Shown one piece after another: positions 18,018 through 28,066 of a stretch of DNA of 56,139 nt. Both the position numbers and the translations under genes were made by a program. The stretch is from an uncultured bacterium (lineage in GTDB: Bacteria > Patescibacteriota > Minisyncoccia > Phycocordibacterales > CAIRYW01): assembly GCA_903882905.1 (NCBI GenBank), contig CAIRYW010000017.1, forward strand, positions 1 to 56,139. The letters run 5' to 3'. Positions within the stretch are counted from its first letter, which is position 1. The number at the start of each line of letters is the position of its first letter. Below the pieces are notes generated by a model. The model saw nothing but the letters and a program-made list of their open reading frames with translations, had not been told where the DNA came from and did no database searches.

Positions 18018-21000
18018 TTAGCTAATAATTTTATCAATTTCCCTCATTATTTTATCTGTTTCAGTAAGTGAAACTATTATTTGTTCGTACGTTTCAATCT
18101 CCATATTCGTTAGTTCTCTTCCTTTTCTGTCTTTCAAATATTTCTGAGCTGGCTGATATCCACCAATGTAAAAATTCCAAGCTATTTCAGGAACACCGCC
18201 AAAATATTGATCACTGTTAATATATACATTTTTATTACTGTAGGTTATTTTTTCTACTAAATTACTTCCCACAACTGAATAGGTCGTAATTGGTTTTTTT
18301 ACAATTGAATCTGTAAGTAAATGCAAATTACGAAGTTTTGTACCTAATGGTACAAGTTTCCAAAACGTTTCTTTTATTTCTGGAAATGGAACCCGAGGGA
18401 AATCAGTTTTGAGAAATTCTTTGTATTTTTCACGATAACTAGGAGAATACAAATATGCGTAAATGTAATCTAAAATATTCTCAGGTGTTGTCTCTCCAAC
18501 TATTTTATTTATCTCGTTCCAAATTTCTTTTTTAAGGTTTGAAATTTTTTCACCCTGTTGTGTATAAAAATAAAGTGGAAATGATGACCCAATTTCTGAA
18601 GTCTTATTTGAGACATAACTTGATTCAACCGTATTTCTATGAACTAAAACATGTCGAAATCCTTCAATTTTTTGTTGTCTACAAAGCATAATTCCAATAT
18701 TTTCTTTATTTAGGAAACATTGCATAACGTCCCAACGACCTCTTTCAATAAATTTTTTATCGTAGTAAACATATCGTATGTCAAAAGGACGGTAGTCTAT
18801 TTTAAAGACTTTGCTTTCTTCGTATTCAAAATTATGACTATTTGCATATGAAATAATGTTTGTTTTCAGATTTTCCTTATTTTCAGAAATTGCAACAGCA
18901 TCTCTACCTGTTACTATTCCCACACTTGAAATTTGGAATAAATCACTAACTGAAAAACCTTCATTGTACATATTCTTATTTACTCCCTCAGTCTTCCAAA
19001 TATCACAATCTTCAGGTAATTTTTTCCATTCCATATCATCCATATTTGAAGTGTCTAGAATTTGAAACTTATTTAAACGAGTTCCGTAAATATCACAAGA
19101 GTAAACTTCAGCAAGTTTCTTGTTGTTATTTTTTTGTGATTTTTTAACACCCAAAATTATTGAGACGCCAGACATAATATCAAAGACATTTTCGTCTTTT
19201 GTACCGTCTGGACTTATCTCTTTCTTTCTACTATTACCATGAAGATCGAGTACATATTTTGTCAAACGTATTTCGTAAATGCCATCTCATTCCTCTAAAA
19301 GTAGGGTTATCAATATATCCATGAGCTGTAATCATTCCTACAATTCCCTCTCCATTTTTTTCAATCAAACTTTCAGCAAAACGAATAAATTTAACGTAGT
19401 CATCATTAATCCATTTACTATTTCTCTCTTTTAATTTTTCTTTTCCTCCAATTTCCACCTTATACACATCATTATCTGTGTAATGAGGATTCATCGATTC
19501 ACCAGAATAAGGAGGATTACCTATCACCACCATAATCGGAAATTCTTTTTTTACTCTTGAGGCTTGTCTACTTTCTTCTGTAATACTATCTTGAAATCCA
19601 AAAAAACTATTTTGCTTTGAATAATCTGAAGCTTTATCTAAAGTGTTTGTTAAATATACACCCAGTCGCTCCTTAAGATTTTCAATGCCAGTATTTTCTA
19701 AAGTCATAGCAAGTTTTAGATGGGCTATTGTATATGAAGCCATCATAAGCTCAAAGCCGTGCAAACGTGGGACTAGGTCATTTTCAACATAAGATTTCCA
19801 AACACCTTCTCTACTCCCAAAAGATTTATAAATATGCTGTATCACCTCATTAAGAAATGTTCCAGTACCAGTTGCAACATCTAGTATTTGAACTTTGTGA
19901 TATTCTTTTTGGATTTTTTCTTCTTTTCCTTTACTATTTGTTTCTATTTTTTCCTGAGTAATTTTTTGATTATCCGCAAGCCCATTTTCAATACCAAAAT
20001 CATTCTTAAGAATAGAATCTACTGACCTCACAATAAACCGAACAACTGAAAGCGGAGTATAGAAAACACCCAATTCCATTTTCTTAACGGGATTATATTC
20101 AAGAAGGAAATCTTCATAGAAATGAATTACTGGATCAGGACCTTCGTGTGTTTTTCCAAACAAATCTTCAGTTTTAAAATATTCCTGCATTAAATCCTTA
20201 ACGTTAGCATGCGAAAAAACATCACAAAGCTCAGTAACTATTGTCTCTAGTCTTTTAGGGAAATTCACTCCAGCTATGTGATCAAAAAAATTTTGAAGAA
20301 AAGGGTTAGATGCCGGCACAAGTTCTCTTGCTTCCTGTCTTGTAAAATTTTTCGGTGTCTTATCGTTATATCTTGCAGCGAAAAGTCCATACACAAGTGT
20401 CTGAGCATACATATCAGCAAATTTTTCTATATCTATGTCTGCAATTAAATTTTCTTTTATGACCTGCATTATCTTTTTTAACTCTCCGTTTTCTGCCTTT
20501 TCTGAATTCAAAAAAGAAACAACATTATCCCGAATACGTTGAGCTCTTCCTCCCATTATTTTTGCAAGATGTTTCCCTGATTTAATTGGTTCCCGGCTTG
20601 AATGTGTAAAATCCAAAATTGTGCGGACTAACCTTTCCTTATTCTCAAGATTAAGATCAATACTTCTGTTTTTTAAATTTGGAGTACCAAGTGAAATAGA
20701 TTCATCGTATTTCTGTCCATTTCTATAAAATCTAAAAGAAAGGTAATCACTTATTATTAAATTAGTATAACCAAAATATCTAGTTGCTTGGGAGGATTTT
20801 TCTATTTTATCTAAATCCTCACCAACAGTTTTTACTTCAATATACAAAAGAGGTATCTCATTTTTAAGAATTATGAAATCTGGTTTGTTTCCACTAATGG
20901 CTTTTGGGTCATGTTGAATATGATATTTTTCTGATTTAGGGAAAAGAGTTTCCAAAAATTTCTGAAAACCTGTACGATATGACATTTCAGAACTAGTCTC

Positions 21001-21057
21001 ATCCTTAAAATAAGTAACTACGCTTTCTAGGTATTCAACTACATTTGAATTATCCAT
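18018..21057 (-). pseudogene. Type IIG/ISP-like restriction-modification enzyme, split by frameshift (ORFs 19234..21057 and 18018..19265)
   Basis: N-terminal PD-(D/E)xK-like region (KPDFIILKNEIPLLYIEVKT), SAM motif (DVATGTGTFLNE), NPPY motif (VIGNPPYSGESMN); reading switches frame at ...NTFDKI / YVLDLHGNSRKKE. Confidence 0.8.
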
Positions 21058-21077
21058 ATATTTATAGTCTTATTATT

Positions 21078-21842
21078 CTAACATATTGTATATTCACCTA
21101 CTTTTGTACGTTTTATCGAAAAAGCAAGAGATGGAACTCCGAGAATTTTTCCGAGCTCTTGCGCTAAGACGCGCATATAAGCTCCGCCAGTAGATAAAAC
21201 TTTTATAGAAATTACTTGATAATTTTCTTCAGCCTTTATTTTTTCATTCCATAAATCCAAAATTTCTTTTTGTCTAAAATCCCCAGTTACTTTTGCGATT
21301 CTATCTTGAATATTTTTTTGTAATTCTTCTCTACTAATTTCTCTTTGACTGAGAAATTCAATTTCGGTAATTTTTGCATTTGATTCGATTTCTTTTTCCT
21401 CTCCTTCCCTCGCCCACTGCCAAAGTGGTTTTCCTTCAAAAGTTTTTGAGGAGTAGGCGGGGTATTTTTGGGGGAGGGTTTTTAGTTGTTTAATTGCCGA
21501 TAAAAAACTCTCAGGAGCAAGGCCTCTCAAGAGGACGCCTTGCTCCTGAGAGTTTTTTGAGACAATTTTCACTTTTCCTAAGACATCTCCTGTATCTGTT
21601 TCAAAACCAAAAAGGACTTCGACTTCATATTCCTTCGAAAGGTACAAATAATCAGTTTTTAGCTTGCATTCCTCTCCTGCAAGGACCAAAAGTAGCCCTT
21701 CTGCCATCGGATCAAGTCTTCCTGCGTAGGTCAAAGGTAGGCCTTCATAGGCTGGATTTTCGGCTTTAAATCGGTTTAGGCATTCCAGTGGTGTTTCGCC
21801 AATTTCCTTGTAAAGTAATATTTTAGATTGTATTTGATTCAT
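21078..21842 (-). CDS. truB: tRNA pseudouridine(55) synthase with in-frame palindromic insert
   Basis: LTYAGRLDPMAEGLLLVLAGEECK, GAYMRVLAQELGKILGVPSLAFSIKRTKVGEY. Confidence 0.85.
   Translation of the reverse strand: MNQIQSKILLYKEIGETPLECLNRFKAENPAYEGLPLTYAGRLDPMAEGLLLVLAGEECKLKTDYLYLSKEYEVEVLFGFETDTGDVLGKVKIVSKNSQEQGVLLRGLAPESFLSAIKQLKTLPQKYPAYSSKTFEGKPLWQWAREGEEKEIESNAKITEIEFLSQREISREELQKNIQDRIAKVTGDFRQKEILDLWNEKIKAEENYQVISIKVLSTGGAYMRVLAQELGKILGVPSLAFSIKRTKVGEYTIC
21502..21558. repeat. Palindromic element within truB
   Basis: 22-bp perfect inverted repeat AAAAAACTCTCAGGAGCAAGGC / GCCTTGCTCCTGAGAGTTTTTT around a 13-nt centre. Confidence 0.9.
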
Positions 21843-21852
21843 ATATTGTTAA

Positions 21853-21916
21853 ACCCGCACACCAAAATACTTAAGAGTAAAGTGGGTACGTGTTGTTTAT
21901 TGTTTGGTGTACGGGT
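21853..21916. promoter_or_regulatory. Inverted repeat upstream of hisS
   Basis: ACCCGCACACCAAA (21853-21866) / TTTGGTGTACGGGT (21903-21916), one mismatch, between divergent truB and hisS. Confidence 0.5.
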
Positions 21917-21929
21917 AAAATGTATCAAT

Positions 21930-23168
21930 ATGACAGAAATAAACAAGAACAAACTTAGCACTGATTCTTATAAAGGTGTTCGCGACTTCTATCCAGAAGA
22001 TATGGCAATTGAGAATTATATTTTTAATATCTGGAAGAAAACAGCTGAAAGCTTTGGCTATGTTGAATACGGAGCATCTATTCTTGAACCCACAGAATTA
22101 TACAAAGCAAAATCAGGTGATGAAATTGTAAATGATCAGACATATTCTTTTAAAGACAGAGGTGACAGAGATGTAACCCTTCGACCAGAAATGACACCAA
22201 CTGTTGCAAGAATGGTTGCTGGCAAAAGACGAGAATTAAAATTCCCCCTTCGTTGGTATTCAATTCCAAATCTTTTTAGATACGAAAGACCTCAAAGAGG
22301 AAGACTTAGAGAACACTTTCAACTTAACTGCGATATTTTTGGACTAGAAGGAATAGAGGCTGAAGTCGAGATGATAACGCTTGCTTACCAAATAATGAAA
22401 AATTTCGGATTGAAAGATGAACAGTTTGAAATAAAAATAAATAGCAGAGGGCTTTTGATAGAAACTCTAGCTAAACAAGGTATTCCTCTTGAAAAAATTA
22501 CTGACGTAATCAGACTGATTGATAAGAAAAATAAGTTAAAAGATTTTGATGAGCAATACAAGGCACTTACCGGAAAAGAATTTGAACTAAATCTTCTTGC
22601 AAACCTAAAAATTAATTCATTGATCACAAAGTTAAGTAAAAAAAATATTCAAATAAACTTTGATTCATCTCTTGCTCGAGGTTTTGATTATTACACAGAC
22701 ATTGTTTTTGAAATTTACGACAAAAATCCTGCAAACCCTCGCGCTTTGTTTGGTGGTGGAAGATATGACAATCTTCTCGATATTTTTGGGGAGGAAAAAG
22801 TTCCAGCAGTCGGATTTGGCATGGGAGATGTCACTATTCGCGATGTCTTGGAAACCTACAATCTTTTACCTGAATATAAATCAACTACACAAGTGGCAAT
22901 TCTTCCCTTTTCTGCAGACTTTTATGATGAGGCAGAAAAAGTTGCAAATGAATTTAGAGGAAATAATATAAACGCCGTTGTAGATTATAGTGATAAAAAA
23001 ATTGGAGACAGAATTGCTAAAATTGATAAAGAAAAAATTGCATATATTTTGATAGTTGGAGAAGAAGAAGTGAAAACAAAAACATACAAACTAAAACAGC
23101 TTTCAACCAAAAAAGAAACTGAAATCTCTTTAAATGATATTAAAAAGATTATTTGGAAGAATATTTAA
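21930..23168 (+). CDS. hisS: Histidyl-tRNA synthetase
   Basis: KGVRDFYPEDM, TLRPEMTPTVARM, NLFRYERPQRGRLREHFQLNCDIFG, LARGFDYYTDIVFE, FGGGRYDNL. Confidence 0.97.
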   Translation: MTEINKNKLSTDSYKGVRDFYPEDMAIENYIFNIWKKTAESFGYVEYGASILEPTELYKAKSGDEIVNDQTYSFKDRGDRDVTLRPEMTPTVARMVAGKRRELKFPLRWYSIPNLFRYERPQRGRLREHFQLNCDIFGLEGIEAEVEMITLAYQIMKNFGLKDEQFEIKINSRGLLIETLAKQGIPLEKITDVIRLIDKKNKLKDFDEQYKALTGKEFELNLLANLKINSLITKLSKKNIQINFDSSLARGFDYYTDIVFEIYDKNPANPRALFGGGRYDNLLDIFGEEKVPAVGFGMGDVTIRDVLETYNLLPEYKSTTQVAILPFSADFYDEAEKVANEFRGNNINAVVDYSDKKIGDRIAKIDKEKIAYILIVGEEEVKTKTYKLKQLSTKKETEISLNDIKKIIWKNI

Positions 23169-23172
23169 TTTT

Positions 23173-23598
23173 ATGAGTGATGAGGAAAGAGATTTTACTA
23201 GAGAAACAAATATAGAGGCAAAGCAAATCATACTCGGAAACATTAAGATACTGGCTGACGAGGTAAGAGCTAATGCTGGTTGGGACCAGAATCAAATTAG
23301 TGATTTTTTAAGAAGATATGATCTTTTATTAATAGACATTCATGAATATATTGGCAAAACAAAAGCTCACCAAGAAAACGATCGTCTGGTATATTTTGAT
23401 TTTGATACAAAAGACCTACTAATTATTAATAACTTTATAAAGAAAGTGATAATTCCTATTCAAGAAAGGAAAATGCAAAACCCAAGACTTCTTACTAATG
23501 AAAAAAGAGAGTCAATTGAAAATTTATTAAATTACTTAAATGGTATGGTTATGCAAGGTGATATTATCGTTAAAGGTTCATCCAAACAAAATGCGTAA
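23173..23598 (+). CDS. Hypothetical protein
   Basis: 141-aa ORF from MSDEERDFTRETN, between hisS and an exonuclease gene. Confidence 0.6.
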   Translation: MSDEERDFTRETNIEAKQIILGNIKILADEVRANAGWDQNQISDFLRRYDLLLIDIHEYIGKTKAHQENDRLVYFDFDTKDLLIINNFIKKVIIPIQERKMQNPRLLTNEKRESIENLLNYLNGMVMQGDIIVKGSSKQNA

Positions 23599-24166
23599 AA
23601 TTGTATTCGATATAGAAACAAGAAATATTTTTGAGGATGTGGGAAAGGCCGACCCTGCCCTTTTGGATATTTCCATTGTTTGTATTTATGATTATTCAAC
23701 AGACGAATATTCAAGTTACCTAGTGGAAGAACTTCCTAAACTTTGGAAAATTTTGGAAGACACAGAAATCCTAATTGGATTCAATAGTAATCATTTTGAT
23801 ATTCCACTTTTAAATAAGTATTACCACGGAGATTTAAATAACATACAGAGCCTAGATATCCTAGAAGAAGTCAGAAAATCTATTGGTAGAAGAGTTGGAC
23901 TTGGAAATATTGCAGAAGCGACGCTCGGTCACGGAAAAAGCGGCCACGGTCTTCAAGCTGTCGAGTGGTGGAAAAAAGGAAATATAGAAAGTATAAGAAA
24001 ATACTGTATTGAGGACGTAAAAGTAACAAAGGAGGTCTATGAATATGCCTTAAAAAATGGCAAAATTAAGTATAAAGATGGCGAAATTATTAAAGATGCT
24101 ATAATTGATACCAAAGATTGGGACAACAAAAAAGAGGCTGTTTTAAATAGATCTCTCTTTTTTTAA
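23591..24166 (+). CDS. DEDDy-type 3'-5' exonuclease (RNase H-like superfamily)
   Basis: FDIETR, GFNSNHFDIPLL, YCIEDVKVTKEVYEY. Confidence 0.8.
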   Translation: MRKIVFDIETRNIFEDVGKADPALLDISIVCIYDYSTDEYSSYLVEELPKLWKILEDTEILIGFNSNHFDIPLLNKYYHGDLNNIQSLDILEEVRKSIGRRVGLGNIAEATLGHGKSGHGLQAVEWWKKGNIESIRKYCIEDVKVTKEVYEYALKNGKIKYKDGEIIKDAIIDTKDWDNKKEAVLNRSLFF

Positions 24167-24240
24167 TATTATTAGATTATTAAGATTAAAAATTAACCCA
24201 CCAAAAATTTTTAAAGAAAAATTTAGGCGGGTAAAAAAAT

Positions 24241-25011
24241 ATGGAAAACGAAACATCACACGAGCATTCAAATCATGAACACCATGAACATAATCACCCA
24301 CACCAAGAACAAAAACAAAATCCTTGGGCAATCCCTTTGGCAATTGTTTTAGCTGGTGGAATTGTAGCTCTTGCAGTTTTTTATTCTGGAAAAACAACTA
24401 CAAAAAATAATCCAACTCAAGCTGATGGAGCAACCGCAACACAAAATGTTGATGTTAGGCCTGTTGATTCTACTGACCATGTTTTTGGTGATGTAAATGC
24501 TCCAATTAAGATTGTTGAGTACAGTGATTTACAGTGTCCTTATTGCCAGGAATTTGATGCGACAATGAGACAAATCATGACTGACTACAAAGGAAAAGTT
24601 GCTTGGATTTACAGAAGCTTCTGGGCAGTAAGAAAACTTCCAGATGGATCAGTCTTTCACCCACTTGGCGGCAAGGCCGCTGAGTCAGCAGAATGTGTTG
24701 CTGAACTTGGAGGAAATGATAAATTCTGGGATTACATTGGAAAAGTATTCGCTGATCAAGCAAATGGAAGTTTGGACAATCTAGATAAATACGCAACAGC
24801 AGAAGGGATTGATCAGGCAGCATTTGATAAATGTCTATCAAGCGGAAAATACACTGCAAAAGTTGCAAGTCTCTATCAAGAAGGACTTAAATCTCAGGTC
24901 AATGGAACACCGAACGCATTTATAATGAGTAAAAATGGAATTGTAGTTATTCCAGGAGCTGTGCCCTACGCACAAGTAAAGGCTGCTTTGGATAGTATTC
25001 TGAAGAATTAA
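24241..25011 (+). CDS. DsbA-like thioredoxin-fold protein, membrane anchored
   Basis: His-rich N-terminus, TM, IVEYSDLQCPYCQEFDATMRQI (CPYC), GTPNAFIMSKNG. Confidence 0.9.
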   Translation: MENETSHEHSNHEHHEHNHPHQEQKQNPWAIPLAIVLAGGIVALAVFYSGKTTTKNNPTQADGATATQNVDVRPVDSTDHVFGDVNAPIKIVEYSDLQCPYCQEFDATMRQIMTDYKGKVAWIYRSFWAVRKLPDGSVFHPLGGKAAESAECVAELGGNDKFWDYIGKVFADQANGSLDNLDKYATAEGIDQAAFDKCLSSGKYTAKVASLYQEGLKSQVNGTPNAFIMSKNGIVVIPGAVPYAQVKAALDSILKN

Positions 25012-25021
25012 AAACTATAGA

Positions 25022-25056
25022 AAAAAAGGCGCAAAGCTTCGCTTTGCGCCTTTTTT
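25022..25056. terminator. Bidirectional intrinsic terminator
   Basis: AAAAAAGGCGCAAAGC-ttc-GCTTTGCGCCTTTTTT. Confidence 0.9.
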
Positions 25057-25065
25057 GTTTGATAA

Positions 25066-27984
25066 CTATTTCCAAATATCCCTTAGTTTACAATATTCGC
25101 AAGTTGTATCATCACATTTATTTTCCAAAATTTTTCCAGACCAAACAGAATCAACAAGAGATTGAATATCCTCCATAACTTTTTCAATATCAGAATCTGT
25201 AATCTCGAACGTTGAAATAGCACAATTTCCCTTTTCATCAGGAGTTAAAAAGACCAAAGAAGGAATAATTTTTTTGCCTTTGTACTTGGAATTGTCTTGA
25301 AGTAGTAACTTATAAAAAACTAACTGTCTAAAGTAATCTACGGTAGAATTTTTTGTATTACCTTTAATTTCATTTTCACTCATCCTACCTTTTGTTTTGT
25401 AATCAAAGACAAGAACTTCCTTATCTTTAACAATTACAGCATCAAGCCGACCTTTTAATGGAATTAAAACTTCTTTATTTCCAAATTTTCCACTAAAAAA
25501 ATTTTCTGTCTTAACTTCAGAAGAGACTTCCCCTTCAGTATTTAAGTGAGAAAATAAACTATGAGCTACATCACCAGCTCTTTTGCTTAATTCCTCAATA
25601 ATTGAATCTTTCTCAAACTTAGGTAACAGTGAACTATTTATATATTCACCGACTGTATCCTTGATAATTTTCTCTATTGTTTTTTCATCTTTCTCTGGTG
25701 ATTTCCAAATTTGATCCAAAGCCTTGTGCATAGCATTTCCCTTTTCTGATGAAGCATTTGGACCTTCGGGAACTTTCAAAATACTTTGCCAAACAAATTT
25801 GCTTGGGCAGTTTAAAAAGTGATTTAGAGCTGTGACAGAGAGACCTTCTTCTATTAAAACTTTTTTGGTGTAATCAATAATTTTTTCGTTGTCTTGCTTT
25901 TGAATATTTTTATTTGCCAAAGAATTGTTAACTGCCTGCGGGATGGATTGTTTCTTAATAGAATCTTGATTCAGCTCATCCAAAAATCTAAGTGGGGTAA
26001 ATAACTTTTCATCTTTGTTTTTTTCTGTTACAAACAAGGTAATGTGTTTTCTTGCTCGAGTTAAAGCTACATAAAATAGCCTTCGAGTATCTTTTAAATC
26101 TTCTCCTTCCTCTTTAGAATTTCCAGGAAGAACAAAAAATTCTCCATGCTTTCTAGAAATCCAAGATTCTTCTGTGGCAAAAGGAATAAATACATAATCA
26201 AATTCCTGTCCTTTACTTCCGTGAGCCGTCATTGCAAGCACTTGGGTCTCTGGAGCACCAATAGAAACCTTAATACTTTTTTCCTCAGCTGAAACTTTAT
26301 AAGCTAACAAATTTTTAATTAATTCACTTGGACTAGTAATTTCTCCTTGTTTTATAATTTGCTCAGAGAGTGAAATGATTCCTCTCCACACTTCCACAAA
26401 ACTTGGATCGCGGGCAATAATTTCTTCAAAGCCAGATAACTTTGCAATTTCAGTCAAAAAATGGATTGGACTATCGTTTACAATATTTTTCTTAATTGTT
26501 TTTAAAACAGGAATTATTTTCTCTACTTTTTCAAAATTTCCAGATTTTAGGGCTTTAATTGCTTCAATTTCTAATTCAAAATCTAAGTGCCAAAGTCCTG
26601 AGGCAATAGTTTTACTTAATAAATCAGTCTCTGAAAAATCATTTAAAAATCCAATCAATGAAAAAAAAATTAGACCTACAGGATGGGAAAAAATATTAAT
26701 TACTCTTTCGGAAGAAACCTTTATTCCTCGTTCCGTTAGAGCTCGTATTACATCTTCCAGCTCCTTATTTTTTCTTGTAATTATGGCAATTGTGGTTTCT
26801 GGTTCCTTTTTAATTATTTTATTTATTTCTTCACTTAAATATTCCTCAGCAGAAAAAACGTCTGGAGCAGAAATAATATCTATTGGCTTTGGCTCAGGCC
26901 TATGTCCAGTAAGCTTTACTCTGAGTTCTTGATGTTCACCTTCTGCATAGTTTTTTTCAATCATATTAAAACTTGCATCCAAAATATGTTGATGGGATCT
27001 AAAATTATCCTCCAATGCAATTAATTTCATATCATTCCATTTTTTTCCAAATCTTAAAAAATTTTCGAGAGATGCACCTTGAAAACGATAAATCGCTTGC
27101 TTTTCATCTCCCACAATAAAAACGTTTGGGTTATCGAAAAAATTAGCAATTAAAGTAATAATTTCATTTTGAGAATCATTAGTATCTTGATGCTCATCGA
27201 CGAGAATATACAAAAACTTTTCTTGAATTAACTGTAAAAATAATTCATCATTTTTTAAAGCTTTGAGTAGTTCAAAAATTAGATCGTCGTAATCAACTCT
27301 GTTTGCTTCTCTTTTTTGTTTTTCGTATTCTTTGTAAACCTTGGCAAATAAAATAGTTTTTTCACATTTTTCAATTAGTTTTTTTGCTTCAGCCTTTAGT
27401 CCACCCTTATTTTCTCCTCGTGTAGAAATTAAGTCTTTATCATTCTGAATTTCTTCAATTTTTTCTTTTGCAAAAACTAAAACTTGTTCAGGATTTTTAT
27501 CTCCTTTTTTTGATTCACTAATATTGTGAATTATTGAGTTTACATAAAAATCAGGTTTGCCTAAAGGTCTTATGAGTGCAAATTCTTTTTTCTCAAGAAT
27601 TTTTTTAATTAAAACTTCATTTTCAATTTCAGTTAATTGAACAGATTTATCTAAGTGCACAAAATGATCTCTATATTCAGAAATAAGCGAAGAAGCAAAA
27701 CTATGAAAAGTATGAACCCTAACTTCATCTGCTCTGCTTCCAATAATTTCTCTTAATTTCTTTTTGATCGCCTTAACTCCAGCATCGGTATAAGTAATTG
27801 CAAGAATCCCTGACGGAGGCGTATCTGTGAGGCGTAGAATGTTTGCAATGCGCAAAGTAAGAATAGTCGTCTTACCTGTTCCAGGCCCCGCAATAACCAT
27901 TACAGGCCCTTCTATAGTGTCCACAGCCTCCTTTTGGACCGCGGTTAGATTTTTGTATTTAGCTTGAAATTTCTCGTCTTTCAT
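25066..27984 (-). CDS. UvrD/Rep-family helicase with C-terminal PD-(D/E)XK (AddB-like) nuclease
   Basis: VIAGPGTGKTTILTLRIANIL, LVDEHQDTN, VGDEKQAIYRFQGA, MTAHGSKGQEFDYVFIPF, RRLFYVALTRARK; C-term LDAVIVKDKEVLVFDYKTK and CDDTTCEYC. Confidence 0.9.
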   Translation of the reverse strand: MKDEKFQAKYKNLTAVQKEAVDTIEGPVMVIAGPGTGKTTILTLRIANILRLTDTPPSGILAITYTDAGVKAIKKKLREIIGSRADEVRVHTFHSFASSLISEYRDHFVHLDKSVQLTEIENEVLIKKILEKKEFALIRPLGKPDFYVNSIIHNISESKKGDKNPEQVLVFAKEKIEEIQNDKDLISTRGENKGGLKAEAKKLIEKCEKTILFAKVYKEYEKQKREANRVDYDDLIFELLKALKNDELFLQLIQEKFLYILVDEHQDTNDSQNEIITLIANFFDNPNVFIVGDEKQAIYRFQGASLENFLRFGKKWNDMKLIALEDNFRSHQHILDASFNMIEKNYAEGEHQELRVKLTGHRPEPKPIDIISAPDVFSAEEYLSEEINKIIKKEPETTIAIITRKNKELEDVIRALTERGIKVSSERVINIFSHPVGLIFFSLIGFLNDFSETDLLSKTIASGLWHLDFELEIEAIKALKSGNFEKVEKIIPVLKTIKKNIVNDSPIHFLTEIAKLSGFEEIIARDPSFVEVWRGIISLSEQIIKQGEITSPSELIKNLLAYKVSAEEKSIKVSIGAPETQVLAMTAHGSKGQEFDYVFIPFATEESWISRKHGEFFVLPGNSKEEGEDLKDTRRLFYVALTRARKHITLFVTEKNKDEKLFTPLRFLDELNQDSIKKQSIPQAVNNSLANKNIQKQDNEKIIDYTKKVLIEEGLSVTALNHFLNCPSKFVWQSILKVPEGPNASSEKGNAMHKALDQIWKSPEKDEKTIEKIIKDTVGEYINSSLLPKFEKDSIIEELSKRAGDVAHSLFSHLNTEGEVSSEVKTENFFSGKFGNKEVLIPLKGRLDAVIVKDKEVLVFDYKTKGRMSENEIKGNTKNSTVDYFRQLVFYKLLLQDNSKYKGKKIIPSLVFLTPDEKGNCAISTFEITDSDIEKVMEDIQSLVDSVWSGKILENKCDDTTCEYCKLRDIWK

Positions 27985-28030
27985 TGGTTATATTGTCTCA
28001 TTTTACAGTCACTTTTTATATACCTATTAC

Positions 28031-28058
28031 AAAAATACCGCCAACAGGCGGTATTTTT
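28031..28058. terminator. Bidirectional intrinsic terminator
   Basis: AAAAATACCGCC-aaca-GGCGGTATTTTT. Confidence 0.88.
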
Positions 28059-28066
28059 GTTTTTAT

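Noticed and set aside
18018-21057. Programmed ribosomal frameshifting in the restriction-modification gene
   Set aside because: No slippery heptamer plus downstream structure recognised at the junction; a 2-nt loss in a short TA tract is simpler.
26375-26932. + strand 185-aa ORF antisense to the UvrD-like gene
   Set aside because: Low-complexity shadow ORF; opposite strand has clear helicase motifs.
17992-28058. Shared AAATACCGC...GCGGTATTT at 17992-18013 and 28031-28058 as a mobile repeat
   Set aside because: Both are at gene ends with T-runs and short stems; better explained as ordinary bidirectional terminators.
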